From CAMLIZ01 sp040758375 (lineage in GTDB: Bacteria > Pseudomonadota > Gammaproteobacteria > Burkholderiales > Burkholderiaceae_C), in contig JBFLWE010000004.1 of assembly GCA_040758375.1 (NCBI GenBank), positions 1 to 64,000 on the forward strand: DNA of 64,000 bases. Direction: 5' to 3'. A model generated the notes under the pieces. That model saw only the letters and a program-made list of their open reading frames with translations. It was not told the DNA's origin and did not search any database. Shown here piece by piece: positions 11,633 through 18,672 of the stretch. Numbering within the stretch: the first letter of the stretch is position 1; the number at the start of each line of letters is the position of its first letter. The translations under genes and the position numbers were made by a program.

Positions 11633-11890
11633 TCAGCTGACGGCCAGTTCGGCCAGTGCGCTGCGGATCGACTCGATGCTGCTGAACACGCTGCGGTTGA
11701 GCAGGTGGTCGGGAAACTCGACTTCGAAGGTGCCTTCGAGCGCCAGCATCAGGTTCACGCTGGCATGCGAGGTCAGGCCAGCCTGGTAGAGGTCGTCTTC
11801 GGGCCCGAGCTGGAAAGCGTCCTTGTTCAGCCTGCCGTGCTCGGCCAGGATGGTGCGGATCTGCTGCTCAATGGTGTCGGTGGTCATCAT
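11633..11890 (-). CDS. Acyl/aminoacyl carrier protein, dedicated partner of the aa:CP ligase
   Basis: Small acidic carrier protein of 85 residues with the four-helix ACP pattern. The phosphopantetheine attachment region reads GLTSHASV instead of the usual DSL of fatty-acid ACP. This variant is characteristic of carrier proteins that pair with amino acid:[carrier protein] ligases (family knowledge). It overlaps the PPTase gene upstream by 23 bases and is followed directly by the GH2 gene. Two adjacent ATG codons (11890 and 11887) are possible starts. The ligase itself is encoded 2.6 kb away on the opposite strand. Confidence 0.9.
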   Translation of the reverse strand: MMTTDTIEQQIRTILAEHGRLNKDAFQLGPEDDLYQAGLTSHASVNLMLALEGTFEVEFPDHLLNRSVFSSIESIRSALAELAVS

Positions 11891-12335
11891 GTCGAGGGGA
11901 AGATGCAGGCTTGGTCGGAAGGGCCGTCACCACGGCCACGGCGTAGTTGCCGTCATGGCTGAGGCTCAGGGCCACCTGGGCCGGGCCGAAGGCGGCCAAC
12001 AGCTGCGCCGCATGCCCGTGAAGCTCGAGGTGGCACGCGCCACTGTCCTCGCGCACCACTTCGATATCGCGCCAGTCGATGGAGGCTTCCGACCAGCCGA
12101 AGGCCTTGATCGCCGCCTCCTTGGCGGCGAATCGCGCGGCCAGGCGCTGTGCAGTGAGCTCTCGCGACGACATGGCGTAAGCCGCCTCGCGGGCGCTGAA
12201 CAACCGGTTGACGAAGCGCTGGCCGAAGCGGCGCAGCGAATCCTCGATGTGGTTGATCAGCACGACGTCGACACCCACGCGCAGCGGCGCGGGCAATCGA
12301 TCCAGCTCGCTGGCCGTGCGGGTTTGCAGGTTCAT
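11868..12335 (-). CDS. AcpS-type 4'-phosphopantetheinyl transferase
   Basis: Enzyme of 155 residues that transfers 4'-phosphopantetheine from CoA to a carrier-protein serine. The 4'-PPTase signatures are visible: VGVDVV near residue 20 (metal-binding Asp) and RFAAKEAAIKAFGW near residue 90 (metal-binding Glu and catalytic Lys), followed by LSLSHD. It is somewhat longer than housekeeping AcpS (about 125). Its 3' end overlaps the carrier-protein gene, so it most likely activates that protein specifically. A separate housekeeping acpS is expected elsewhere in the genome. Confidence 0.9.
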   Translation of the reverse strand: MNLQTRTASELDRLPAPLRVGVDVVLINHIEDSLRRFGQRFVNRLFSAREAAYAMSSRELTAQRLAARFAAKEAAIKAFGWSEASIDWRDIEVVREDSGACHLELHGHAAQLLAAFGPAQVALSLSHDGNYAVAVVTALPTKPASSPRHDDHRHH

Positions 12336-12422
12336 GTGCGGGTGCGGCCACGGCCCTTGGGTGGCAGGCCGAATGGTCGCGGATCATAGCGGCGCAACGG
12401 GCTTGCGCCGCCCTCGTTCCCC

Positions 12423-13115
12423 TTATTTGCAGGGTGCTGCGGGAGGCCCCCAAAAGGGGGTGGAGGGCGCAGAGATCTCGCGCAGGAAGCGGCGGAATCC
12501 GCGCCACACCGCCAGGGGCATCTCATGTCCGCCTTCAAACGGCGCCCAGCGTGCCGCGGCACCCGCCTCGACCAGCCAGTCGTGCAGCGCGCGGCCCGCT
12601 GCAAAGGCGAGGTCGACATCGGCCTTGCCGTGCGCCACCAGTGCCGGCAGGCCCGCAAGACGATGGCGGCGCGCCTGCCATTCGTCGAGCGCGATGCGCG
12701 ACGACGAGAACAGCGCCAGCGCATCGACGTGCACGTCTTCGTGCAGCAGCGTGTCGCACGCCAGCATCCCGCCTTGGGAGAAGCCGGCGAGCACCAGCCG
12801 GCCCGCACCCTGCGACGACGCCTCCTGCAGCAGGCTGGCCAATGCGGTACGGGCCTTTTCGCGCTGGGCCGGATGTTCCTGCGACAGGTCGCGCGGGCCG
12901 TGCGCCAGCGCCGCGCCGCGCGCCGCTTCGTCCACCGGCCACCAGGCGAAACCGCCGAGCTCCGCGTCGAAAGGCCCGCGCGGGAAGCAGTAGCGGCCCG
13001 GCACCCCCATCGACCGCGCAAAGGGCATCAGGTCTTCCGGCTTCATTGCGTAGCCGTGCAGCACCACCACGCATAGACCGGAAACACGGGCATCCGCAAC
13101 GTCGACCGTCAACAT
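12423..13115 (-). CDS. Phospholipase/carboxylesterase-family alpha/beta hydrolase
   Basis: Cytoplasmic esterase-like protein of 230 residues in the Abhydrolase_2 (YpfH / acyl-protein thioesterase-like) family. The nucleophile serine is in GFSQGG, the aspartate in HGKADVD and the histidine in GGHEMP, giving a complete catalytic triad. The start at 13115 (MLTVDVAD) was chosen because the homologous core begins shortly after it; a longer in-frame extension to 13412 would overlap the divergent dehydrogenase gene. It is first in the minus-strand set, 87 bases before the PPTase gene, so co-transcription is plausible. It could release carrier-bound acyl groups, but the substrate is unknown. Confidence 0.85.
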   Translation of the reverse strand: MLTVDVADARVSGLCVVVLHGYAMKPEDLMPFARSMGVPGRYCFPRGPFDAELGGFAWWPVDEAARGAALAHGPRDLSQEHPAQREKARTALASLLQEASSQGAGRLVLAGFSQGGMLACDTLLHEDVHVDALALFSSSRIALDEWQARRHRLAGLPALVAHGKADVDLAFAAGRALHDWLVEAGAAARWAPFEGGHEMPLAVWRGFRRFLREISAPSTPFWGPPAAPCK

Positions 13116-13294
13116 GCGGTGATTTTCAACGCCCGCACCCCACCCAGTCTGGGGGAGACAGGCCAGGGTGGACGGATTGACAATGCCGCGCATCGAGAAG
13201 AGGAGGGGGAAAGCGCATTCGCGCTGCTTCCCCTGTTGCCGCAACCGGCGCCGCTGCACGCCCCGCAGCCCGAGCCGTACCCAGGGGATCACTG
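13116..13294. promoter_or_regulatory. Divergent intergenic region of the carrier-protein gene cluster
   Basis: This 179-bp region separates the two divergent arms of the cluster and should hold both promoters. A perfect TTGACA (13177-13182) could be a -35 element for the plus-strand genes, but no good -10 follows at 16-18 bases. An imperfect stem (GGGGGAA.AGCGC with GCGC..TTCCCC, about 13205-13233) lies in the presumed leader. Nothing else is recognisable. Confidence 0.4.
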
Positions 13295-14476
13295 TTGGAC
13301 ATGTCCACCCGACCGACCGCTTTCGGTGACCTGCTCGCCTGCGTGCGGGGCATCGCCAAGGAGACCGCTGCGCGCCATGCGGCGGATGTGGATGCGAAAG
13401 CCCGCTTTCCACAGGAAACGGTGGACGAGCTGAAGCGGGTGGGCGCCTTGTCGGCCGGCGTGCCGCGTGCCTACGGCGGCATGGGCTGCAACCTGCTCGA
13501 ACTCGCCACGCTGTGCGCCGCGCTCTCCGGTGCCTGCGCGTCCAGCGGCATGGTGCTGGCCATGCACTACATCCAGGTGGCGTGCATCGTGCGCCACGTG
13601 CAGGGCAGCCGCTTCTTCGAGCAATACCTGCGCGACCTGGTGCGCGAACAGTACCTGCTCGCCTCGATGACCTCCGAGGTGGGCACCTTCGGCGACACGC
13701 GCTCCAGCATCTGCGCGGTGGAACGCCAGGGCGAGCGCTTCGTGCTCCACAAGGACGCGACCACCGGCTCCTATTGCGCGCATGCCGACGGCATCCTCGT
13801 GACCTGCCGGCGCAACCCGGAAGCCGCGCGCAGCGACCAGGTGCTGGTGCTGGTGCGCAAAGGCGAATACACCCTCACGCAAACCACCACCTGGGACACC
13901 ATGGGCATGCGCGGCACCTGCAGCCCCGGCTTCAAGCTCGAATCGTCGGGCGCGGTGGAGCAGATCGTGCCGGGCAGCTTTGCCGACGGCTCGGCGCAGT
14001 CGATGGTGCCGTATTCGCACGTGCTGTGGTCGGCGCTGTGGTGGGGCATCGCGGCCGATGCAGTGGGCAAGGCCGCGGCCTTCGTGCGCGCCGAGGCGCG
14101 CAAGACCCCCGGCACGCTGCCGCCCAACGCCGTGCGCCTGGCCGACGTGTCGCAGCAGCTGCAGTCGCTCAAGCACGGCTGGCAGACCGTGGCGCGCGAG
14201 GTGGACGAACTCGATGCGCGCGAAGGCGGCGCACAGGAGCTGCTCAACATGGGCTGGGCGCTGAAGTTCAACAACCTCAAGATCCACACCTCCGACACCA
14301 CGCCGCAGCTGGTGCACAAGGCGCTGCAGATCATCGGCATCCTGGCCTACAAGAACGACAGCCCCTACGCGCTGGGGCGCCACTACCGCGACGCGCTGTC
14401 CGGCGCGCTGATGATCTCCAACGAACGCATCGCGGCCAAGAGCGCCGCGATGCTGATGGTCTTCAAGGACGAATGA
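13295..14476 (+). CDS. Acyl-CoA dehydrogenase-family flavoenzyme
   Basis: FAD-dependent dehydrogenase homologue of 393 residues with an N-terminal alpha domain, a middle beta domain (TSEVGTFGDT region) and a C-terminal four-helix domain. It is of normal length for the family. The TTG at 13295 has an AGGGGA ribosome binding site 7 bases upstream; the ATG at 13301 would be 13 bases away, so either is possible. The stop codon overlaps the next gene (ATGA), so it is translationally coupled to the aa:CP ligase. Some homologues oxidise carrier-bound amino acids, as prolyl-carrier dehydrogenases do in pyrrole synthesis. By analogy it may oxidise the aminoacyl-carrier protein made by its neighbours; this is inference. 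Confidence 0.88.
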   Translation: MDMSTRPTAFGDLLACVRGIAKETAARHAADVDAKARFPQETVDELKRVGALSAGVPRAYGGMGCNLLELATLCAALSGACASSGMVLAMHYIQVACIVRHVQGSRFFEQYLRDLVREQYLLASMTSEVGTFGDTRSSICAVERQGERFVLHKDATTGSYCAHADGILVTCRRNPEAARSDQVLVLVRKGEYTLTQTTTWDTMGMRGTCSPGFKLESSGAVEQIVPGSFADGSAQSMVPYSHVLWSALWWGIAADAVGKAAAFVRAEARKTPGTLPPNAVRLADVSQQLQSLKHGWQTVAREVDELDAREGGAQELLNMGWALKFNNLKIHTSDTTPQLVHKALQIIGILAYKNDSPYALGRHYRDALSGALMISNERIAAKSAAMLMVFKDE

Positions 14477-15438
14477 ACATGGGCGCACAAGGCTTCGAAG
14501 TCGATCTCGCACCCGCGCAGGAAGCGGACGGCGTCAGCTACGACATCAAGTCGTTCTATGACGGCCTGGTGGCGCACGGCCTGATCGTGCCGGCCGGCGT
14601 GCGCGGCGTGTTCGCGCGCGGGCCGGTGTTCGAGGACGTGCTCAACCGCTTCAACGACCTGGTGTCCAAGCTGGCCGAAAACGACGGCGCGATGCCGGTG
14701 ACGTTTCCGCCCATCCTCGACCGCAAGGTGCTGGAGAAGGTGAACTACCTGGAGTCGTTCCCGCATCTGTGCGGCTCGATCCACAGCTTCTTCGGCAATG
14801 CGCTGCAGGCGCTGGCCCTGGCCGAGAAGGCCAGGAAGGGCGAGCCCTGGGGCCAGGACCTGCAACAGACCGACGTGGTGCTCACGCCGGCGGCCTGCTA
14901 CCCGGTGTACGGCATGTTCACCGGCACCGTGCCGGCCGAAGGCAAGCTGGTCACCATCTGCAACTGGGTGTTCCGGCACGAGCCTTCCGACGAACCGACG
15001 CGCATGCAGTCGTTCCGCTGCCGCGAGTTCATCCGTATCGGCACGCCGGATCAGGTGATCGCCTGGCGCGACATGTGGCTGCAGCGCGGCATGGCGCTGC
15101 TGCAGGGCCTGGGCCTGCCGGCGCAGAGCGACGTGGCGGCCGACCCGTTCTTCGGCCGCGGCGGCAAGATCCTCGCGATGAACCAGAAGGAGCAGAAGCT
15201 GAAGTTCGAGGTGCTGGTGCCGGTGATCTCGGCCACCGACCCCACGGCCGTGTGCTCCTTCAACTTCCACCAGGACCACTTCGGCTCCACCTTTGGCATC
15301 AAGACGCCCGACGGGCAGACCGCCAACACCGCCTGCCTGGGCTTCGGCCTGGAGCGCGTGACCATGGCGCTGTTCAAGACCCATGGCTTCGACCCCCAGC
15401 GCTGGCCCGAGGCCGTGCGCCAGCAGCTGTGGAGCTGA
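14473..15438 (+). CDS. Amino acid:[carrier protein] ligase (seryl-tRNA synthetase-like, truncated)
   Basis: Enzyme of 321 residues resembling the catalytic core of atypical class II seryl-tRNA synthetases but lacking the N-terminal tRNA-binding arm. This family activates a small amino acid (glycine or alanine in characterised members) with ATP and loads it onto the phosphopantetheine of a carrier protein instead of tRNA. Class II motif 2 appears as SFRCREFIRIG and motif 3 as CLGFGLERVTMALF. Probable zinc ligands are the Cys in PAACYP, the Glu in RCREF and the Cys in TACLGFG. The ATG at 14473 overlaps the upstream stop codon (ATGA). The partner carrier protein is at 11633-11890. Confidence 0.92.
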   Translation: MNMGAQGFEVDLAPAQEADGVSYDIKSFYDGLVAHGLIVPAGVRGVFARGPVFEDVLNRFNDLVSKLAENDGAMPVTFPPILDRKVLEKVNYLESFPHLCGSIHSFFGNALQALALAEKARKGEPWGQDLQQTDVVLTPAACYPVYGMFTGTVPAEGKLVTICNWVFRHEPSDEPTRMQSFRCREFIRIGTPDQVIAWRDMWLQRGMALLQGLGLPAQSDVAADPFFGRGGKILAMNQKEQKLKFEVLVPVISATDPTAVCSFNFHQDHFGSTFGIKTPDGQTANTACLGFGLERVTMALFKTHGFDPQRWPEAVRQQLWS

Positions 15439-16442
15439 CCCCGCCCACGGCGCGCGCCGCCCGCTGCGAAGCCTTTGCCGGCCTGAAGCCGGGCGAGGGC
15501 TACGCCTGCAGCCCGCTGCATGCGCCGCCCACCGTGTGGGTGGAGAAGAACTGCTACATCGACATCTGGATCGAGGTGCTGCAGGGCCTGCAGCTCGATC
15601 CCTGGCCGCTGATGGCGTTCACGCTGGCCATCGACTTCGAAGGCGACCAGTGGACCTTCTTCAAGCCCCCGCACAACGAGCTGTACGAGCTCTACGGCCT
15701 CGACGTGCAGGAACTCAACATCTGGCGCCCGCTGGCCGAGCATGCGCTGGAGCACCTGGCCGCCGGCAAGCTGGTGAGCACCGAGGCCGACGCCTTCTGG
15801 CTGCCCGACACCGCCGGCACCGACTACCGGCGCCAGCACACCAAGACCACGATCGGGCTGACCGAGGTGGACTTCGATGCCGGCTTCGCGCACTACTTCC
15901 ACAACGCGGGCTTCTTCCGCGTGGAGGGCGAGGACTTCCGGCAGCTCTTCCGCCTGGACGCGGCGCCCGACGAGTGGTCGCTGCCCTTGTTCGCCGAGGT
16001 GGTACGCACCGACCGCGTGGTGCACCGGCCGGCGCATGAACTGGCGCCCATGGCCCGGGCGTCGCTGGCGCGCCACCTGGCCCGGCGCCCGGAGGCCAAC
16101 CCGGTGCAGCGCTTCGCCGGCCGCTGGGCGGCCGACCTGCCGCTGCTGCAGGCGCGGGGGCTGCCGCATTACCACGCCTGGGCCTTCTCCACGCTGCGCC
16201 AGCTGGGCGCGGGCATGGAGCTGGCCGCCGGACACCTGCGCTGGCTGCAGGCCCACACCGGCATGTCGCTGGAGGCCGCTTCGGCGTCCTTCGAGCTGAT
16301 CGGCTCCCACAGCAAGACGCTGATCCTCAAGGGCGCGCGCTCCGTGATGCTGGGCAAGCCGCTGGATGCCAGTGCGCTGCTCGACGACATGGCCGCCGCA
16401 TGGCAGCGCGGCATGGACGCGCTGGTGTCGAACGCGGGGTGA
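15429..16442 (+). CDS. DUF1839 family protein
   Basis: Protein of 337 residues in the DUF1839 family, which is commonly encoded beside amino acid:carrier protein ligases and has no established function. It is soluble, rich in aromatic residues, with conserved-looking segments CYIDIWIEVL and HNELYELYGLD. A GTG at 15429 is the likely start; it overlaps the ligase stop by 10 bases, and no ATG lies near. Tight coupling suggests a step directly after aminoacyl loading, such as transfer of the aminoacyl group from the carrier, but this is inference. Confidence 0.82.
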   Translation: MELTPPTARAARCEAFAGLKPGEGYACSPLHAPPTVWVEKNCYIDIWIEVLQGLQLDPWPLMAFTLAIDFEGDQWTFFKPPHNELYELYGLDVQELNIWRPLAEHALEHLAAGKLVSTEADAFWLPDTAGTDYRRQHTKTTIGLTEVDFDAGFAHYFHNAGFFRVEGEDFRQLFRLDAAPDEWSLPLFAEVVRTDRVVHRPAHELAPMARASLARHLARRPEANPVQRFAGRWAADLPLLQARGLPHYHAWAFSTLRQLGAGMELAAGHLRWLQAHTGMSLEAASASFELIGSHSKTLILKGARSVMLGKPLDASALLDDMAAAWQRGMDALVSNAG

Positions 16443-17647
16443 GCCGCATGGTCCCCTCCGGCGTCGAGGTGGGTTCCGGGCAGCCGGCACTGCCAGAGCG
16501 CCTGCCAGCGCTCGACGGCGTGCGCGGCATCGCCATCCTGTGGGTGGCGGTGCACAACCTCTCGGTGATCGACGGTCCCTGGTTTCCCAGCCTGTTCGGC
16601 CGCGCGGTGGAGACCGCGATCAACAGCGGCTGGATGGCGGTGACGCTGTTCTTCGCGCTCAGCGGCTTCCTGATCTCGGGCATCCTGCTCGACAGCCGGC
16701 AGGCCGACGACTACTACCGCAGCTTCTACATGCGGCGCGTGCTGCGCATCTTCCCGCTGTACTACGCGGTGCTGCTGGCGGCCTTCGTGCTGATGCCGCT
16801 GCTGGTGCCGCTGATCGGACCGCTGCCGGGGGGCGTGGCGGCAGACGTGCCCGATCAGGTCTGGCTGTGGACCTACCTGTCCAACTGGACCGAGCCCTAC
16901 GGCATCGCCTCCAACGCGTTCCCGCACTTCTGGTCGCTGGCGGTCGAGGAGCAGTTCTACCTGGTCTGGCCGTTCCTGATCCGGCATTGCACGGCGCGCC
17001 AGGCCTTCCGGCTGTGCGTGGTGGTGGCGGCTTCGGCCTTGGGCATCCGTTGCCTGATGCTGGCCGCGGGCGCGACGCCGGAGATGGTCTACACCTTCAC
17101 CTTCAGCCGCATGGATGCGCTCGCGCTGGGCGGTGCGGCCGCTGCGGCCTTGCGGGTGCCCGAATGGCGCGCCTGGTGCGTGCGGCGCGATGCCAAGGCG
17201 GTGTTGCTGTCCGCCGCGCTGTTCGTCGCCTGTCTGCTGGTCGTGCGCAGCATCTCGCGCGTGAACCCGCTGATGCAGACGGCAGGCTACAGCCTGCTGG
17301 CGCTGAGCTTCGCCTCGCTGCTGCTGGGCCTGGCCGGCGCCGACATCGCGGGGCGCAGCGCCTGGTGGTGCTCGCCCTGGCGCATCGCGCCGCTGCGCGT
17401 GCTGGCCACCTACAGCTACGGCATGTACGTGTTCCACAAGATCCTGGGCGATGCGCTCCTGCGGCCGCTGATGCGCGCGCAGGAAGACTTGCTGAAGTCG
17501 CTGCCGGCCCACCTGGCCTACCTGGCACTGGCCACGCTGGCCAGCCTGGCCGTGGCCATGCTGTCTTACCACCTGCTGGAGAAGCGGTTCCTCCGGCTCA
17601 AGCCCTTGTTCGCGCGCCGCGGCGCCGTGACGGTGGCGTCGACGTGA
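16439..17647 (+). CDS. Membrane acyltransferase, acyltransferase-3 (OafA/YrhL) family
   Basis: Integral membrane protein of 402 residues with about ten predicted transmembrane segments. Family hallmarks include the N-terminal LDGVRGIAIL with a following His (VAVHNL), FFALSGFLISGIL, and the RR.LRIFPLYY motif. These enzymes O-acylate sugars of lipopolysaccharide, exopolysaccharide or other surface glycans. The GTG at 16439 overlaps the DUF1839 stop codon (GTGA); an ATG at 16448 is an alternative. In this operon it might acylate a saccharide product at the membrane; this fits the GH2 enzyme in the divergent arm but is unproven. Confidence 0.9.
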   Translation: MSRMVPSGVEVGSGQPALPERLPALDGVRGIAILWVAVHNLSVIDGPWFPSLFGRAVETAINSGWMAVTLFFALSGFLISGILLDSRQADDYYRSFYMRRVLRIFPLYYAVLLAAFVLMPLLVPLIGPLPGGVAADVPDQVWLWTYLSNWTEPYGIASNAFPHFWSLAVEEQFYLVWPFLIRHCTARQAFRLCVVVAASALGIRCLMLAAGATPEMVYTFTFSRMDALALGGAAAAALRVPEWRAWCVRRDAKAVLLSAALFVACLLVVRSISRVNPLMQTAGYSLLALSFASLLLGLAGADIAGRSAWWCSPWRIAPLRVLATYSYGMYVFHKILGDALLRPLMRAQEDLLKSLPAHLAYLALATLASLAVAMLSYHLLEKRFLRLKPLFARRGAVTVAST

Positions 17648-17661
17648 AACAGGAGAGCGAC

Positions 17662-18195
17662 ATGGCGGCTGTCTTCAGCGAGCTGGACCGGGCGCTGGCC
17701 ACGGAGGATGCATCGGCGTCCGATGCGCTGGCCTTCCGCGGCGCCATGGGCTGCTTCGCCACCGGCGTGACGATCGTGACCGCACGCGATGCGTCTGGTG
17801 CGCCCGTCGGGCTCACGGCCAACTCCTTCAACTCGGTGTCGCTGTCGCCGCCGCTGGTGCTGTGGAGCCTGGCCATGAAGGCGCGCTCGATGGCGGTGTT
17901 CCGCCATGCCTCGCACTATGCGATCAACGTGCTCGCGGCTGACCAGCGCAACCTGGCCGAGCGCTTTTCAGGCCGCGTGGCCGACCGGTTTTCCGGCGTG
18001 GGGCATGACACCGGCGCCCACGGCTGCCCCCTGATCGAAGGCGCCGCGGCGGTGTTCGAGTGCGAAAGCCGCAGCCGGCATGAAGAGGGCGACCACGTGA
18101 TCTTCGTGGGCCGGGTGTTGCGCTGCGTCCACCGGCCCGGCGTGGCGCCCTTGGTGTATCACCAGGGCCGCTACGTGCACGGCTTGCCGCGTTAG
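17662..18195 (+). CDS. Flavin reductase-like protein (HpaC/NtaB type)
   Basis: FMN-binding protein of 177 residues of the short-chain flavin reductase family, which uses NAD(P)H to supply reduced flavin to a partner oxygenase or halogenase. The motif GCFATGVTIVTA near the start and the LTANSFNSVSLSPP flavin-binding region are clear, and GDHVIFVGRV lies near the end. The ATG at 17662 has AGGAGA 5 bases upstream; a GTG at 17644 overlaps the previous stop but lacks this site. It is the last plus-strand gene of the cluster. No flavin-dependent monooxygenase lies beside it, so its partner may be the dehydrogenase homologue or be encoded elsewhere. Confidence 0.88.
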   Translation: MAAVFSELDRALATEDASASDALAFRGAMGCFATGVTIVTARDASGAPVGLTANSFNSVSLSPPLVLWSLAMKARSMAVFRHASHYAINVLAADQRNLAERFSGRVADRFSGVGHDTGAHGCPLIEGAAAVFECESRSRHEEGDHVIFVGRVLRCVHRPGVAPLVYHQGRYVHGLPR

Positions 18196-18614
18196 CGACG
18201 GCGCGACGCTGTCAGCAGCTTCGAGCGCAAGCTCATGGTGGCCAGCAGCATGCCGGCCACGACGCCCACCGTGTTGGCCAGCAGGTCGGCCCATTCGGCA
18301 TCGCGCCCGGGTATGCGCAGCTGCATCAGCTCGATCGCGCCGCCGAAGCCGAGCAGTAGCGCGGCAGCCAGCAACAGGCGCCGTGGCGACGGCGGCGCGC
18401 TGAAGCAGGCGGTGAGCGCCAGCGCGCAGAACGCCAGCGCATGGTTGAGCTTGTCCCAGCCGGTGCTCATGTCGGAGGGCGTCACCGGCTTCAGCGCCAG
18501 GTAGAGGATCGCCACGATCAGCGCGCCCAGGCTCGCGCGCCAGAACCAGGCGGAACGCAGGATGCGCCACGGTGCGGCGTCGGCGTGGGCAGCAGGAGGG
18601 CGGCGAGGGTTCAT
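18192..18614 (-). CDS. VanZ-like small membrane protein
   Basis: Inner-membrane protein of 140 residues with about four transmembrane helices. It matches the VanZ-like pattern GWDKLNHALAFCALAL early and GAIELMQ..GRDAEWADLLANTVGVVAG late. Its function in non-resistant bacteria is unknown. It is convergent with the flavin reductase gene and shares 4 bases at the stop codons. It is probably unrelated to the carrier-protein system. Confidence 0.85.
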   Translation of the reverse strand: MNPRRPPAAHADAAPWRILRSAWFWRASLGALIVAILYLALKPVTPSDMSTGWDKLNHALAFCALALTACFSAPPSPRRLLLAAALLLGFGGAIELMQLRIPGRDAEWADLLANTVGVVAGMLLATMSLRSKLLTASRRR

Positions 18615-18672
18615 CAGCAGGCGGCAGGCGATCGGTGTGCCCGCGATTTTCGCCCACGGCGGCCACCGTCGG

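Noticed and set aside
9002..11962. 986-codon plus-strand open frame opposite the GH2 and carrier-protein genes
   Set aside because: Composition is Arg/Gly/His-rich without any domain; the minus-strand genes have full catalytic motifs.
12447..12460. CCCCC-AAAA-GGGGG hairpin near the esterase 3' end
   Set aside because: It lies inside the last codons, has no T-run on the minus strand, and is too short to call a terminator.
13177..13182. TTGACA as a complete promoter for the dehydrogenase operon
   Set aside because: No acceptable -10 hexamer lies 16-18 bases downstream, so only a possible -35 is noted.
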